Below are positions 8,224 to 17,087 of a stretch of 64,000 nt of DNA, piece after piece. Location of the stretch: positions 1 through 64,000 of the forward strand of contig NZ_BAABBO010000023.1 of assembly GCF_039538005.1 (NCBI RefSeq), written 5' to 3'. The translations under genes were made by a program, and so were the position numbers. The first letter of the stretch is position 1. Every line of letters starts with the position of its first letter. Origin of the DNA: Allohahella marinimesophila. GTDB taxonomy: Bacteria; Pseudomonadota; Gammaproteobacteria; Pseudomonadales; Oleiphilaceae. The notes beneath the pieces are model-generated. The model saw only the letters and a list, made by a program, of their open reading frames with translations, did no database searches and had not been told where the DNA came from.

Positions 8224-11200
8224 ATGGATCTCGATAGTGGGTTAAGCCGGCTTTATCGGGAGATTTCCGATATCGTCTTGAGTCGACAGCACCCCGTAAC
8301 AGGACTCTTTCCTGCGAGTACGGCTGTGACTACGCATGGAAACTACCAGGATGCCTGGGTGCGGGACAACGTCTATACCGTTATCTGCATCTGGGCTTTA
8401 TCGCTGGCTTGTGCGAAACGTGGGTGGCGGAGTGAGCAGGATGTGATGGCACAGTCCACCATCAAGCTCATGCGAGGTCTCATGCAGAGTATGATGCGGC
8501 AGGCGACCAAGGTTGAACGTTTCAAGCATTCGCAGGATAAGCTGGATGCCCTCCATGCCAAGTACGACACTGCCAGCGGCCTGACGGTGGTGACCGATGA
8601 GGCCTGGGGGCATCTGCAGCTCGATGCCACGTCACTCTATCTTCTCATGCTCGCTCAGATGACGCGAAGTGGCCTGCGGATCATCACTACGCTGGACGAA
8701 GTTCACTTTATCCAGAATCTCGTTTACTACATAGCGACCGCATATCGAACGCCGGATTTTGGTATTTGGGAGCGTGGTAATAAGATCAACGACGGTAAGA
8801 CCGAAATCAATGCGAGCTCGCTCGGCATGGCGAAATCAGCCTTGCGAGTCATGGATGGCTTCAACTGTTTTGGCAAGGATGGTCCGGAAGAGGCCTGTAT
8901 TCACGTTGTGAGCGATGCAGTGGCTCACGCAAGATCAGTACTGTATGCCTTGCTGCCGAGAGAATCCTTGTCCAAGGAGGTCGACTCGGCACTGCTGTCG
9001 GTCACCGGGTTTCCCGCCTTTGCGGTTGGGGAACCTGAATTGCTGGCGCTGACTGAAGAAAAGATTCGTGAGAAGCTCGGCGGTGCCTATGGCTATAAAC
9101 GTTTTCTGCTTGATGGTCATCAGACGGCCATTGAAGATTTGAGCAGGATTCATTACGAACAGTCCGAGCTGGTCAATTTCGAAAATATTGAAAGTGAGTG
9201 GCCGCTCTTTATCTGTTTTGAATACCTCAACGCTTTATATGCCGGTGAAACTGTAGTGGCTTCAGCGTATCGTCGGCGACTTGAGTCGCTCGCGATCAAG
9301 CGCGATGGCGTTGCCTTGCTGCCGGAACTCTTTTCCGTGCCGCTAGGTTCTATCGACGCAGAGAAGGCTGAGCCAGGTTCCCAGCCGCGTGTCGCGAACG
9401 AGAACCTGCCGTTGATCTGGGCCCAGAGTCTGTTCTACACCGGTCAGTTGCTGGAGTCCGGGTTGCTGACGCCGGATGATCTCGAATGCAGTGGCCTGCG
9501 AAAAAACCGATCGCAGACCCATGAGACACAGATCGCTCTGGTTGTGCTGGCTGAAGATGACGGCGTAAAAGCCAGGTTGGACGCTGCCAATGTACTGAGC
9601 GAGACCTTGAGGGATATTGCGCCCGTGCGGGTGGTGGCCGCCAATAATCTCGGCGACATTTATGCAGGCGTTGGCGCTTCTCCGGCACTTGGTTTGAGTG
9701 GCCGACCGCGACGAAGCTTGCAGAGTTTGATGACTTCACAGACTTTTGTCATCGAGGGTAATGAGTTTCTGTGTCTCTCGTGGCTGCAGAGCTTTACACA
9801 GGACTATCGCACGGCAGATGGTCGCCTGCTGGCCTTGATGCTGGAATGGGAGATCGACTATACGCTGCAGCACTGGTTTTATGATGAAGTGGCTGTGATT
9901 ACGGTGCTGGCCACCGAGAGTATGTTAAGCAGTAGCGACAGTTCGGAACTCATGAAATATCTTCGTGCGTTGCAGCAGCGCTCGAAATCGAAGGCCGTCG
10001 GTTACGCGACTGCTTCGCTGGCTGTGAGGGCATCACGACGTCACCATCTCGGTCCATCGGCCCACCACGCGGACGCTCAGAACACTCACCTTCTGGCAGC
10101 GCTTGGGCGACTGTCGACGGCATCGGAACAGTCAGCTGTCGGGAGGGCTTCGTTAGTGTCGTCGCAATTGGCGAAGAGCGACCTAACGCAGTGGGCAGCG
10201 ATCACAGAGACGTTCAGTCGAGATGAGCGCAAGCAACTCTATCAGGCCGCTCTGCGCTCCGGCCACTGGATGCTCGGTCGCTGTCTATTCGTTGCACTGG
10301 GGTATGAGCATCGCGATACCAGTGAGGCCATCGTATGGCTGTGTTCACGTCATATCACGCTGATCATCGGTCGTGCCGCATCCGGATCAATCATGCTGAG
10401 CGGGCTGCAGTCGATCCGCCTGGCCGCGGAGCTGTTCTATCCAGACACCATGTTGCCAGTCGAAAGGACCGTGACGGCTGAGGTATTGGTCACACTCGGT
10501 GCTATAGCACGGACACAACCAGATTTACTGGAAGGGTTGCGAACCATCGAAGTCAGCACGCTTCTGGATCAAGCCGCGAGGACTGGGAGCGCTGACCAGT
10601 CTGACCAGGACGAGAAGCAGCACGAAAGTCTGCTCAGGACACTCTTGTCATGGTCGCCCTCGAAGCTGGTGAGCACGCTGACCACGCTTCTGCGAGACCA
10701 GAGGGCCCGGTATCAGCAGGCAGTCGATTCCTCGTTCTCCTTTCTTGGTTTTGGACACGACGATATGGGCATTGCGAGGGGAGGGCGCAACGGAGACGCT
10801 TCTGGCAGCGAACCACTAGCGGGCGTGGATGTTTCAGCCAACTGGTTCCAATGGCGTTTGACACAGGGCCTGCTGACCCGCCTTGAGCCGGCTTTTCTCG
10901 AAGCGCTCTGGCATGTCCTGGATCAGCTGCCCGCCATCGTTTTTTCGGATGCCGCCACTACCAATGCCGTACTCCATTGCGAGACGGTCCGAGGCTCCAC
11001 GACCGCTGGGGAAGAAAGCTTTGCCCAGATGATCGACCAACTGCTGGGCCGGGTTCATCCGGCCTACTACCGGACCGCCGTCATCGAAGCGCTTGGTGCA
11101 CTCGCCCAGTTCTGCCAGTCGCAGCCGGAATATGTATTTATCAGGCCCTTGCATCTGCCAGAGTTGCTAGACAATGCAGCCTCGTACTACGTGCGCGTGT

Positions 11201-11391
11201 CCACTTCCAATGCCGCCTCGGTTGAGATTCGTAGTCTCGATCTCATGCTCGAGGCCGCGCCGTCGACAGTCAACGCCTGCTTACTGGCGTGTCTTAGTGG
11301 CGATCCACTTGCTCTCAACGGTCCTGGCGAGCCTGTAAAGCCAGGCGTAGCTATCCCAGGAGACAGCCATGATACAGCCGAGTCAGTATGA
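8224..11391 (+). CDS. Phosphorylase kinase alpha/beta-subunit-like protein (GH15-like), probable glycogen regulator
   Basis: Strikingly similar to the regulatory alpha and beta subunits of animal phosphorylase kinase. Residues about 1-440 form the GH15-like (glucoamylase-fold) domain: HPVTGLFPAS, DAWVRDNVY, KLMRGL, LHAKYDT, WGHLQLDATSLYL, GIWERG, INASSLGMAK, SKEVDSALLSV, LLPELFSVP. Similarity continues into the C-terminal region (about 860-1040: RLTQGLLTRL, LLGRVHPAYYR), so it is full length, not a stray domain. In animals these subunits bind a kinase (gamma) and calmodulin and control glycogen breakdown; no kinase or glgP is visible here. The ATG at 8224 follows AAGGGACAGG and is preferred to the ATG at 8197. 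The last 23 bases overlap glgB, so the two are translationally coupled. Its activity, as a glucan hydrolase, glucan sensor or scaffold, is unknown. Confidence 0.85.
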   Translation: MDLDSGLSRLYREISDIVLSRQHPVTGLFPASTAVTTHGNYQDAWVRDNVYTVICIWALSLACAKRGWRSEQDVMAQSTIKLMRGLMQSMMRQATKVERFKHSQDKLDALHAKYDTASGLTVVTDEAWGHLQLDATSLYLLMLAQMTRSGLRIITTLDEVHFIQNLVYYIATAYRTPDFGIWERGNKINDGKTEINASSLGMAKSALRVMDGFNCFGKDGPEEACIHVVSDAVAHARSVLYALLPRESLSKEVDSALLSVTGFPAFAVGEPELLALTEEKIREKLGGAYGYKRFLLDGHQTAIEDLSRIHYEQSELVNFENIESEWPLFICFEYLNALYAGETVVASAYRRRLESLAIKRDGVALLPELFSVPLGSIDAEKAEPGSQPRVANENLPLIWAQSLFYTGQLLESGLLTPDDLECSGLRKNRSQTHETQIALVVLAEDDGVKARLDAANVLSETLRDIAPVRVVAANNLGDIYAGVGASPALGLSGRPRRSLQSLMTSQTFVIEGNEFLCLSWLQSFTQDYRTADGRLLALMLEWEIDYTLQHWFYDEVAVITVLATESMLSSSDSSELMKYLRALQQRSKSKAVGYATASLAVRASRRHHLGPSAHHADAQNTHLLAALGRLSTASEQSAVGRASLVSSQLAKSDLTQWAAITETFSRDERKQLYQAALRSGHWMLGRCLFVALGYEHRDTSEAIVWLCSRHITLIIGRAASGSIMLSGLQSIRLAAELFYPDTMLPVERTVTAEVLVTLGAIARTQPDLLEGLRTIEVSTLLDQAARTGSADQSDQDEKQHESLLRTLLSWSPSKLVSTLTTLLRDQRARYQQAVDSSFSFLGFGHDDMGIARGGRNGDASGSEPLAGVDVSANWFQWRLTQGLLTRLEPAFLEALWHVLDQLPAIVFSDAATTNAVLHCETVRGSTTAGEESFAQMIDQLLGRVHPAYYRTAVIEALGALAQFCQSQPEYVFIRPLHLPELLDNAASYYVRVSTSNAASVEIRSLDLMLEAAPSTVNACLLACLSGDPLALNGPGEPVKPGVAIPGDSHDTAESV

Positions 11392-13675
11392 GGATTTGCA
11401 GGAACCGTTGCTGAACGATCTGTTAGCCACCCGCTGCGCCAGACCATTCGACGTGCTTGGCTGGCATGTACGGCAGGCGGATTCTGGCCCCGACCGGCCC
11501 GGGAGGCCCGCAGTGCTGACCGCCTGGTATCCGGATGCGCAGCGTGTCGAACTGTTGGGTCGGGTCCGTGACGGCGCTATCGCCGAACTCGATCCGATCG
11601 CTGATGGCCTGTTTCAACTTGACGGCGGGACGCTGTCTTCCAGCCAGCTGAGGGAAGTCGAGGCAGGGCCCGTGCGGTATCGAGTTCATTACGAAAGTGC
11701 CGTGGTGATTCGTATCGACCCATACGCCATACCCGGTATGAGCTTCGACGAAGTCGAGTTCGATGCCGCGACGCTGTACAGACAGCAGGGGGCGCAACTC
11801 AGGACCGGTCGGCAGGGCGATTGTGAGATCAGGGGCGTCCGTTTTGCAGTGTTCGCGCCGCATGCCAGATCCGTCAGTCTTGTCGGTGATTTTAATCTCT
11901 GGGATGGGCGTGCCCATCCGATGGGGGCTTCCGGCGACGGTATCTGGCGCCTGTTTCTGCCTGAAGTCGAGATCGGGGCCGGGTACAAGTATGAAATCCG
12001 CACGACTGAAGACGAGATTCTGCCGCTGAAGACTGACCCTTTTGGCTACAAGATCGATCAGTATCCTTCATTCGCCAGCCGCGTTTTCGACCATGATGCC
12101 TTCCGCTGGGAAGACGAGGCCTGGCGTGAGCGTGAGCCATTGAAGCCTGTTAGCGCTCCAATAAATATCTATGAAGTGCACCTCGGGTCCTGGCGCCGTG
12201 ATGGCAAGCGAGGCTTGAGCTATTCGGAACTTGCCACGGTACTGATCGACTATGTCGTCGGCATGGGTTACACCCATATCGAACTGCTCCCCGTCAGTGA
12301 GTTTCCCTATCCCGCGTCCTGGGGTTACCAACCCGTTGGCCTTTACGCGGCGACCAGCCGCTATGGCACGCCCGATGAACTCAAGTCACTGATCAATGAG
12401 GCTCACAAGGCGGGCATTGGCGTTATCGTGGACTGGGTGCCGGCACATTTTCCGACAGATGATCATGGCCTGGCCAACTTCGATGGCACGGCCCTTTACG
12501 AATATCCGGATCCTAAAAAGGGCTGGCATCCGGACTGGAAATCACTGATCTATGACTTTGGCCGGGAACATGTCTGTCAGTACCTGATCAGCAACGCGAT
12601 GTACTGGCTCGACGTGTTCCACATCGATGGCCTGAGGGTCGATGCAGTGGCTTCCATGATCTATCTCGACTATTCACGAGGACCGGGACAGTGGACGCCG
12701 AATGCTGAAGGGGGCAATCACAATCTTGAAGCGATTGCGTTTCTTCGACGGCTGAATACGACACTGTATCTTAACCATCCCAATGCCCTGATCATCGCTG
12801 AGGAATCCACTGCCTTCCCTGGGGTCACGAAGCCAGTCGACGACGGTGGGCTTGGATTCGGTTTCAAATGGAATATGGGCTGGATGAATGACACGCTCAG
12901 ATACATGCATCGTGATCATGTGTACCGGCGGCACCATCACACGGAGCTGACCTTCAGCCTGATGTACGCCTGGTCAGAAAATTTTGTGCTGCCTTTTTCA
13001 CATGATGAAGTCGTACACGGGAAGGGCTCCATGCTGCGCAAGATGCCTGGTGATCAATGGCAGAAATTCGCCAATCTTCGGGCGCTGGCGTGCTATCAGA
13101 TCATGCATCCGGGGAAGAAGCTCAATTTCATGGGCAACGAATTTGGTCAGGACGCGGAGTGGAACCATGATGCGGCCCTCGACTGGCGCAGCTGCGACAC
13201 GGCTGACCGATGTGGTGCCTTGCACAGGGGCTTGCAGTCCTGGCACAGAGACCTCAACCATCTCTATCGTGAGCAGCCGGCACTGTATGAGCGTGACAAC
13301 GAAGTCGGCAGCTTTCGCTGGCTGGTGGTAGACGATACCCGAAACAGCGTCATTGCCTTCGCGCGCTATGGCAGAGATGGCGAATGGCTGGCCTGCATCA
13401 TCAATCTGACGCCGGTGCCACGCACTGCGTATCGTGTAGGCTTGCCAGTAGCCGTCGATATGGAGGTGTTATTGAATTCGGACAGCCACTATTACGAAGG
13501 CAGCAACTTCGACCTGGGGAGTCGTTTGGAATTGGAGGCCGTCGCAGCGCACGGGTTTGAACAATCCCTGCTGCTGGACATTCCACCTTTGTGCGGCATC
13601 GTACTCAAACCGCTGGCTAGCAATCATATGGCAGGGGAGAATCTGGTTGAAGGGACAAGTTCTGGTGGCGACTGA
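11369..13675 (+). CDS. glgB: 1,4-alpha-glucan branching enzyme
   Basis: Moves alpha-1,4-glucan segments to form alpha-1,6 branches in glycogen (GH13). At 768 residues it has an N-terminal branching-enzyme domain, a CBM48 segment (FAVFAPHARSVSLVGDFN) and the barrel with DWVPAHFPTD, GLRVDAVASM (nucleophile Asp), the acid-base Glu in AEESTAFPG, and SHDEVVHGKGS, then a C-terminal beta domain. The start ATG at 11369 has AGGAGA in front and overlaps the end of the phosphorylase-kinase-like gene by 23 bases; its own end overlaps glgX by 29 bases. The three genes therefore form one coupled transcription unit. Confidence 0.96.
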   Translation: MIQPSQYEDLQEPLLNDLLATRCARPFDVLGWHVRQADSGPDRPGRPAVLTAWYPDAQRVELLGRVRDGAIAELDPIADGLFQLDGGTLSSSQLREVEAGPVRYRVHYESAVVIRIDPYAIPGMSFDEVEFDAATLYRQQGAQLRTGRQGDCEIRGVRFAVFAPHARSVSLVGDFNLWDGRAHPMGASGDGIWRLFLPEVEIGAGYKYEIRTTEDEILPLKTDPFGYKIDQYPSFASRVFDHDAFRWEDEAWREREPLKPVSAPINIYEVHLGSWRRDGKRGLSYSELATVLIDYVVGMGYTHIELLPVSEFPYPASWGYQPVGLYAATSRYGTPDELKSLINEAHKAGIGVIVDWVPAHFPTDDHGLANFDGTALYEYPDPKKGWHPDWKSLIYDFGREHVCQYLISNAMYWLDVFHIDGLRVDAVASMIYLDYSRGPGQWTPNAEGGNHNLEAIAFLRRLNTTLYLNHPNALIIAEESTAFPGVTKPVDDGGLGFGFKWNMGWMNDTLRYMHRDHVYRRHHHTELTFSLMYAWSENFVLPFSHDEVVHGKGSMLRKMPGDQWQKFANLRALACYQIMHPGKKLNFMGNEFGQDAEWNHDAALDWRSCDTADRCGALHRGLQSWHRDLNHLYREQPALYERDNEVGSFRWLVVDDTRNSVIAFARYGRDGEWLACIINLTPVPRTAYRVGLPVAVDMEVLLNSDSHYYEGSNFDLGSRLELEAVAAHGFEQSLLLDIPPLCGIVLKPLASNHMAGENLVEGTSSGGD

Positions 13676-15695
13676 CAGTAGATATGGGCAACACTGGCGC
13701 CCCGGTGTATGGCTTGATGAGGGTGGCTGTCTATTCGTCATCCATGCACCGGCCCTTGATCTGCAGCTCGAACTTCGTCTCTATGACGATCAGGAGCATA
13801 TTCAACAAGCCTTGCCGCTGCAGCTGCGTCAAGGCCCTCTCCAGGGCATCTACGTGCCTGAGGTGCGCCCGGGGCAGCTCTACGCCTATCGTAGCGTCCG
13901 GCATGGCAAGACACTGATCGATCCCTATGCGCGGCTGTTGAATCGCACCCTCGAGTGGGGCAGCGCATTGCTGGGGTTAGATAGCCAGAGCAGCGAAGAC
14001 TCTGATGCTCTCGTTCCTAAAAGTGTGGTGAGGGCCGTCGAGCCTGAGGCGCGGCCCATGAACCGGCCAATCGTGCTGCCGCAGCAGCGCGTGATCTATG
14101 AGCTGCATGTCAAAGGTTTCAGTATGCTGAACCCTGAAGTGCCGGCCGATATTCGAGGGCGTTATGCTGGCTTGGCTCACTCAGCCAGTATTGCCTATCT
14201 CAAATCACTTGGTATCACCACTGTTCAGTTGATGCCCTGCATGAGTTTCATGAGCGAGGCCCACCTCGTGGCTCGTGGTCTTTCGAACTATTGGGGATAC
14301 AATCCCGTCAATTTCTTCGCACCTGACTGGCGCTATGCGCTCGCGGATCCGATTCAGGAGTTTCGCGACATGGTCGATGCGCTACATTCGGCTGGTCTCG
14401 AAGTGCTCCTCGATGTCGTGTACAACCACACTGCCGAATCAGATGCCCAAGGTCCAGCATTTAGCTTCAAGGTTTTGGACAAGGCGGGCTACTACAGACT
14501 CACGCCTGAGGGCTCGCTGGAAAACTTTTCCGGTTGCGGCAACAGCTTCAGAAGCGACAGCCCCGCCGGCCTGAGGCTGATCATGGACAGTCTGCGATAC
14601 TGGTACGGCAGCATGGGGGTGGACGGCTTCCGCTTCGATCTTGGGAGTAGTCTTGGCCGAGTGAGCAGAGACAGGCAGCATGACTTCAGTCCTGACAGTC
14701 CGTTCTTCAATGCCGTGGCACAGGATCCAGTGCTTTGCCAGGCCTTGATGTTGGCAGAGCCATGGGATCTTGGGCCAAATGGTTATCAGCTTGGCAATTT
14801 CCCCCCAGGCTGGCTCGAGGTCAACGATCGTTTCCGAGATGGCATGCGGGCGTTCTGGAGAGGCGACGAGATGTTGCCCGGCGAAGTGGCGCATTTACTG
14901 ATGGGCAGCAGGCGATACTTTGACAAAAGCAGCAGGCCTGCGCATACCAGCGTCAACAATGTGAGCTATCACGACGGATTTACCCTCGAGGATCTCGTCA
15001 GTTATAACGAGCGGCATAATCTCGCCAATGGTGAGCAGAACCGGGACGGTCATGGTCACAACCTCAGCGAGAATCACGGGGCGGAAGGCCCTAGCACTGA
15101 TGAAGCGGTGTTGCAGGCTCGACATCTGCACAAGCTCAATTTACTGCTAAGCCTGCTGTTCGCTCGCGGCACACCCCACCTGCTGGGTGGCGATGAACGA
15201 GGACGGACCCAGCTCGGTAACAATAACGCGTACTGCCAGGACAACGAGATCAGTTGGCTCGACTGGCGCAAGGGTAGCGATCTGGTCCCCGTGGTGCAGG
15301 CTTTACTAGGTATCAGGCAGCAGCTCGGCAGCCTCGGTAGTATCGTGCTGCCAGATGAGAACTGGTTCGGCGAGTCGAATGTTTGCGGGGTCGAGTGGCG
15401 AACTGACCATGGCGCGCCAATGAATGCGAGCGAATGGGAGGAGCCGGGCTGCAGGAGTTTCAGTCTGCTGCTCGAGCGCGCGCCAACAGACGCCAGTGCG
15501 TCGCGTGAACGTTGGGCCGTACTGCTGAATGGATCAACCAGGACAACAGCATTCAAGCTGCCATCGATGAGCCCGACGCACAGTTGGCGACCAATGCTGT
15601 CTCACGTCCACACCGCCATCACTGAGGCTGCATGCACACTGCCGCCGACGAGCATTCAGGTGCTCCGCGCAATCAGCCAAGTGCTTCCAGCATAG
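13647..15695 (+). CDS. glgX: Glycogen debranching enzyme (GlgX type)
   Basis: Hydrolyses alpha-1,6 branches of limit dextrin (isoamylase-type GH13). Barrel motifs: LLDVVYNHTAES, GFRFDLGSSLGR (nucleophile Asp), LAEPWDLGPNGYQ (acid-base Glu) and SYHDGFTLEDLVSYNERHN. I place the start at TTG 13647, six bases after GGGGAGA, giving 682 residues, a normal length; a longer reading from 13557 would only add glgB sequence in the wrong frame. It overlaps glgB by 29 bases and converges on glgC with a 23-base overlap of the two 3' ends. Confidence 0.93.
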   Translation: MKGQVLVATDSRYGQHWRPGVWLDEGGCLFVIHAPALDLQLELRLYDDQEHIQQALPLQLRQGPLQGIYVPEVRPGQLYAYRSVRHGKTLIDPYARLLNRTLEWGSALLGLDSQSSEDSDALVPKSVVRAVEPEARPMNRPIVLPQQRVIYELHVKGFSMLNPEVPADIRGRYAGLAHSASIAYLKSLGITTVQLMPCMSFMSEAHLVARGLSNYWGYNPVNFFAPDWRYALADPIQEFRDMVDALHSAGLEVLLDVVYNHTAESDAQGPAFSFKVLDKAGYYRLTPEGSLENFSGCGNSFRSDSPAGLRLIMDSLRYWYGSMGVDGFRFDLGSSLGRVSRDRQHDFSPDSPFFNAVAQDPVLCQALMLAEPWDLGPNGYQLGNFPPGWLEVNDRFRDGMRAFWRGDEMLPGEVAHLLMGSRRYFDKSSRPAHTSVNNVSYHDGFTLEDLVSYNERHNLANGEQNRDGHGHNLSENHGAEGPSTDEAVLQARHLHKLNLLLSLLFARGTPHLLGGDERGRTQLGNNNAYCQDNEISWLDWRKGSDLVPVVQALLGIRQQLGSLGSIVLPDENWFGESNVCGVEWRTDHGAPMNASEWEEPGCRSFSLLLERAPTDASASRERWAVLLNGSTRTTAFKLPSMSPTHSWRPMLSHVHTAITEAACTLPPTSIQVLRAISQVLPA

Positions 15696-16950
15696 ATTGA
15701 CTGACGAGCACGATGCCATCCGAATTGCGATGAAAACGTTCAGCATCGGCAGTTGCGTCGAAACCGATTTCGGTACCCTCAGGCACTCGGCAGTCGACAT
15801 CCAATATGACCTTGTTGAGGCGACAATGTCGTCCAATGTCGCAGTTTGGCAGAATGACGCAGTTTTCGATTGAAGCGTAAGAGTTCACTCTTACATTGTT
15901 GAACAGAATACTGTTTTCCACGCTGCCGCCCGAGACGATACAGCCAGCAGATACCACCGAATTGGTTGCACTGCCTACACGATTGTCGTGGTTGTGAATG
16001 AATTTGGCGGCTGGACGCTGGTAGTGCATTGTCCGAATTGGCCAGCCATCGTCATAGAGGTCGAGCTTGGGCGTGAGTTTGGTAAGGTCCATATTCGCCT
16101 CCCAATACGCGGTCAGAGTGCCCACATCGCGCCAGTAAGGCTCGTCCGGATAATGCGGGTTCTGTATGCAGCTTCTGGAGAAGTCATGGGCAATGGTCTT
16201 GTGCTTGCCGATGAGGGCAGGGAGGATGTCCTGACCGAAATCATGGCTTGAATCGGGATTTTCGGCATCGTAATCCAGCAATTCATAGATTGTGGACGCA
16301 TCGAAGATATAGATGCCCATGCTTGCCAGACAGCGTCCCGGTTTGCCGGGTATCTCCGGCGGCTCAGCCGGCTTCTCCACGAAAGAGGTGATGTTGTTCG
16401 ATTCATCAATCGCCATGACGCCGAATCCACGCGCCTCATGCCTGTCAACCTCGATGCAGCCCACGGTGAGTACGGCACCCGAGTCGATGTGGTCCTGCAG
16501 CATCAAGCTGTAGTCCTGCTTGTAGACATGATCGCCCGCCAGTACCAGAATATGGTCGAAACCCCTGTTGTAGATCAGGCTCATATTCTGGAAAACGGCA
16601 TCGGCAGTGCCCTGATACCAGGTTTGCGCAGCTGTCTGCTGCTGGGCTGGCCACAGCTCGATGAATTCGTTGAAGTCGGGCCGCAGAAAGTTCCAGCCCC
16701 GCTGAACATGCTGGTTGAGGGTGTGCGAGCGATACTGGGTGAGCACCGCTATTCGTCTTATGCCGCTATTTACGCAGTTAGACAGTGGGAAGTCGATGAT
16801 CTTGAATTTACCAGCGATCGGCACTGCCGGTTTGGCGCGATGATCAGTCAACTGCTTGAGTCTGGAGCCCCGCCCGCCGGCCAGTATGACGGCGAGCGTC
16901 TTGTTCAGTTCAACATTCAGACCAGGGCTGGGTGCTGCGGTAATCGTCAT
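15673..16950 (-). CDS. glgC: Glucose-1-phosphate adenylyltransferase (ADP-glucose pyrophosphorylase)
   Basis: Makes ADP-glucose from ATP and glucose-1-phosphate, the committed step of glycogen synthesis. Motifs: LAVILAGGRGSRL, KPAVPIAGKF, WYQGTADAV, LVLAGDHVYKQDY, FVEKP and YWRDVGT; the C-terminal left-handed beta-helix (VSAGCIVSGG, NVRVNSYASIENCVILP) is present. The ATG at 16950 directly follows a strong GAGAAGG site and gives 425 residues; the 15 codons upstream are not needed. It is transcribed against glgBX, with 3' ends overlapping 15673-15695, and divergently from glgA. Confidence 0.95.
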   Translation of the reverse strand: MTITAAPSPGLNVELNKTLAVILAGGRGSRLKQLTDHRAKPAVPIAGKFKIIDFPLSNCVNSGIRRIAVLTQYRSHTLNQHVQRGWNFLRPDFNEFIELWPAQQQTAAQTWYQGTADAVFQNMSLIYNRGFDHILVLAGDHVYKQDYSLMLQDHIDSGAVLTVGCIEVDRHEARGFGVMAIDESNNITSFVEKPAEPPEIPGKPGRCLASMGIYIFDASTIYELLDYDAENPDSSHDFGQDILPALIGKHKTIAHDFSRSCIQNPHYPDEPYWRDVGTLTAYWEANMDLTKLTPKLDLYDDGWPIRTMHYQRPAAKFIHNHDNRVGSATNSVVSAGCIVSGGSVENSILFNNVRVNSYASIENCVILPNCDIGRHCRLNKVILDVDCRVPEGTEIGFDATADAERFHRNSDGIVLVSQSMLEALG

Positions 16951-17087
16951 CTTCCTTCTCTCCCGAATCGCTTCGCAAATCATGTTGCTGCACAATGGAT
17001 CTCCAGGAACGATGCCACGCAGTCCATTATCCAGGCTGTGGCAGGTCCATGCTATTCAAAGCTTAATCCGTCTGGACACCCTCTAAC
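16951..17087. promoter_or_regulatory. Divergent promoter region of glgC and glgA
   Basis: 137 bases between the starts of glgC (minus) and glgA (plus). It must hold both promoters, but I see no clear -10/-35 pair or operator. Confidence 0.4.

Noticed and set aside
13557..13646. Longer N terminus for glgX
   Set aside because: The extra 30 codons lie inside glgB in another frame, while TTG 13647 has a well-spaced GGGGAGA and gives the usual length.
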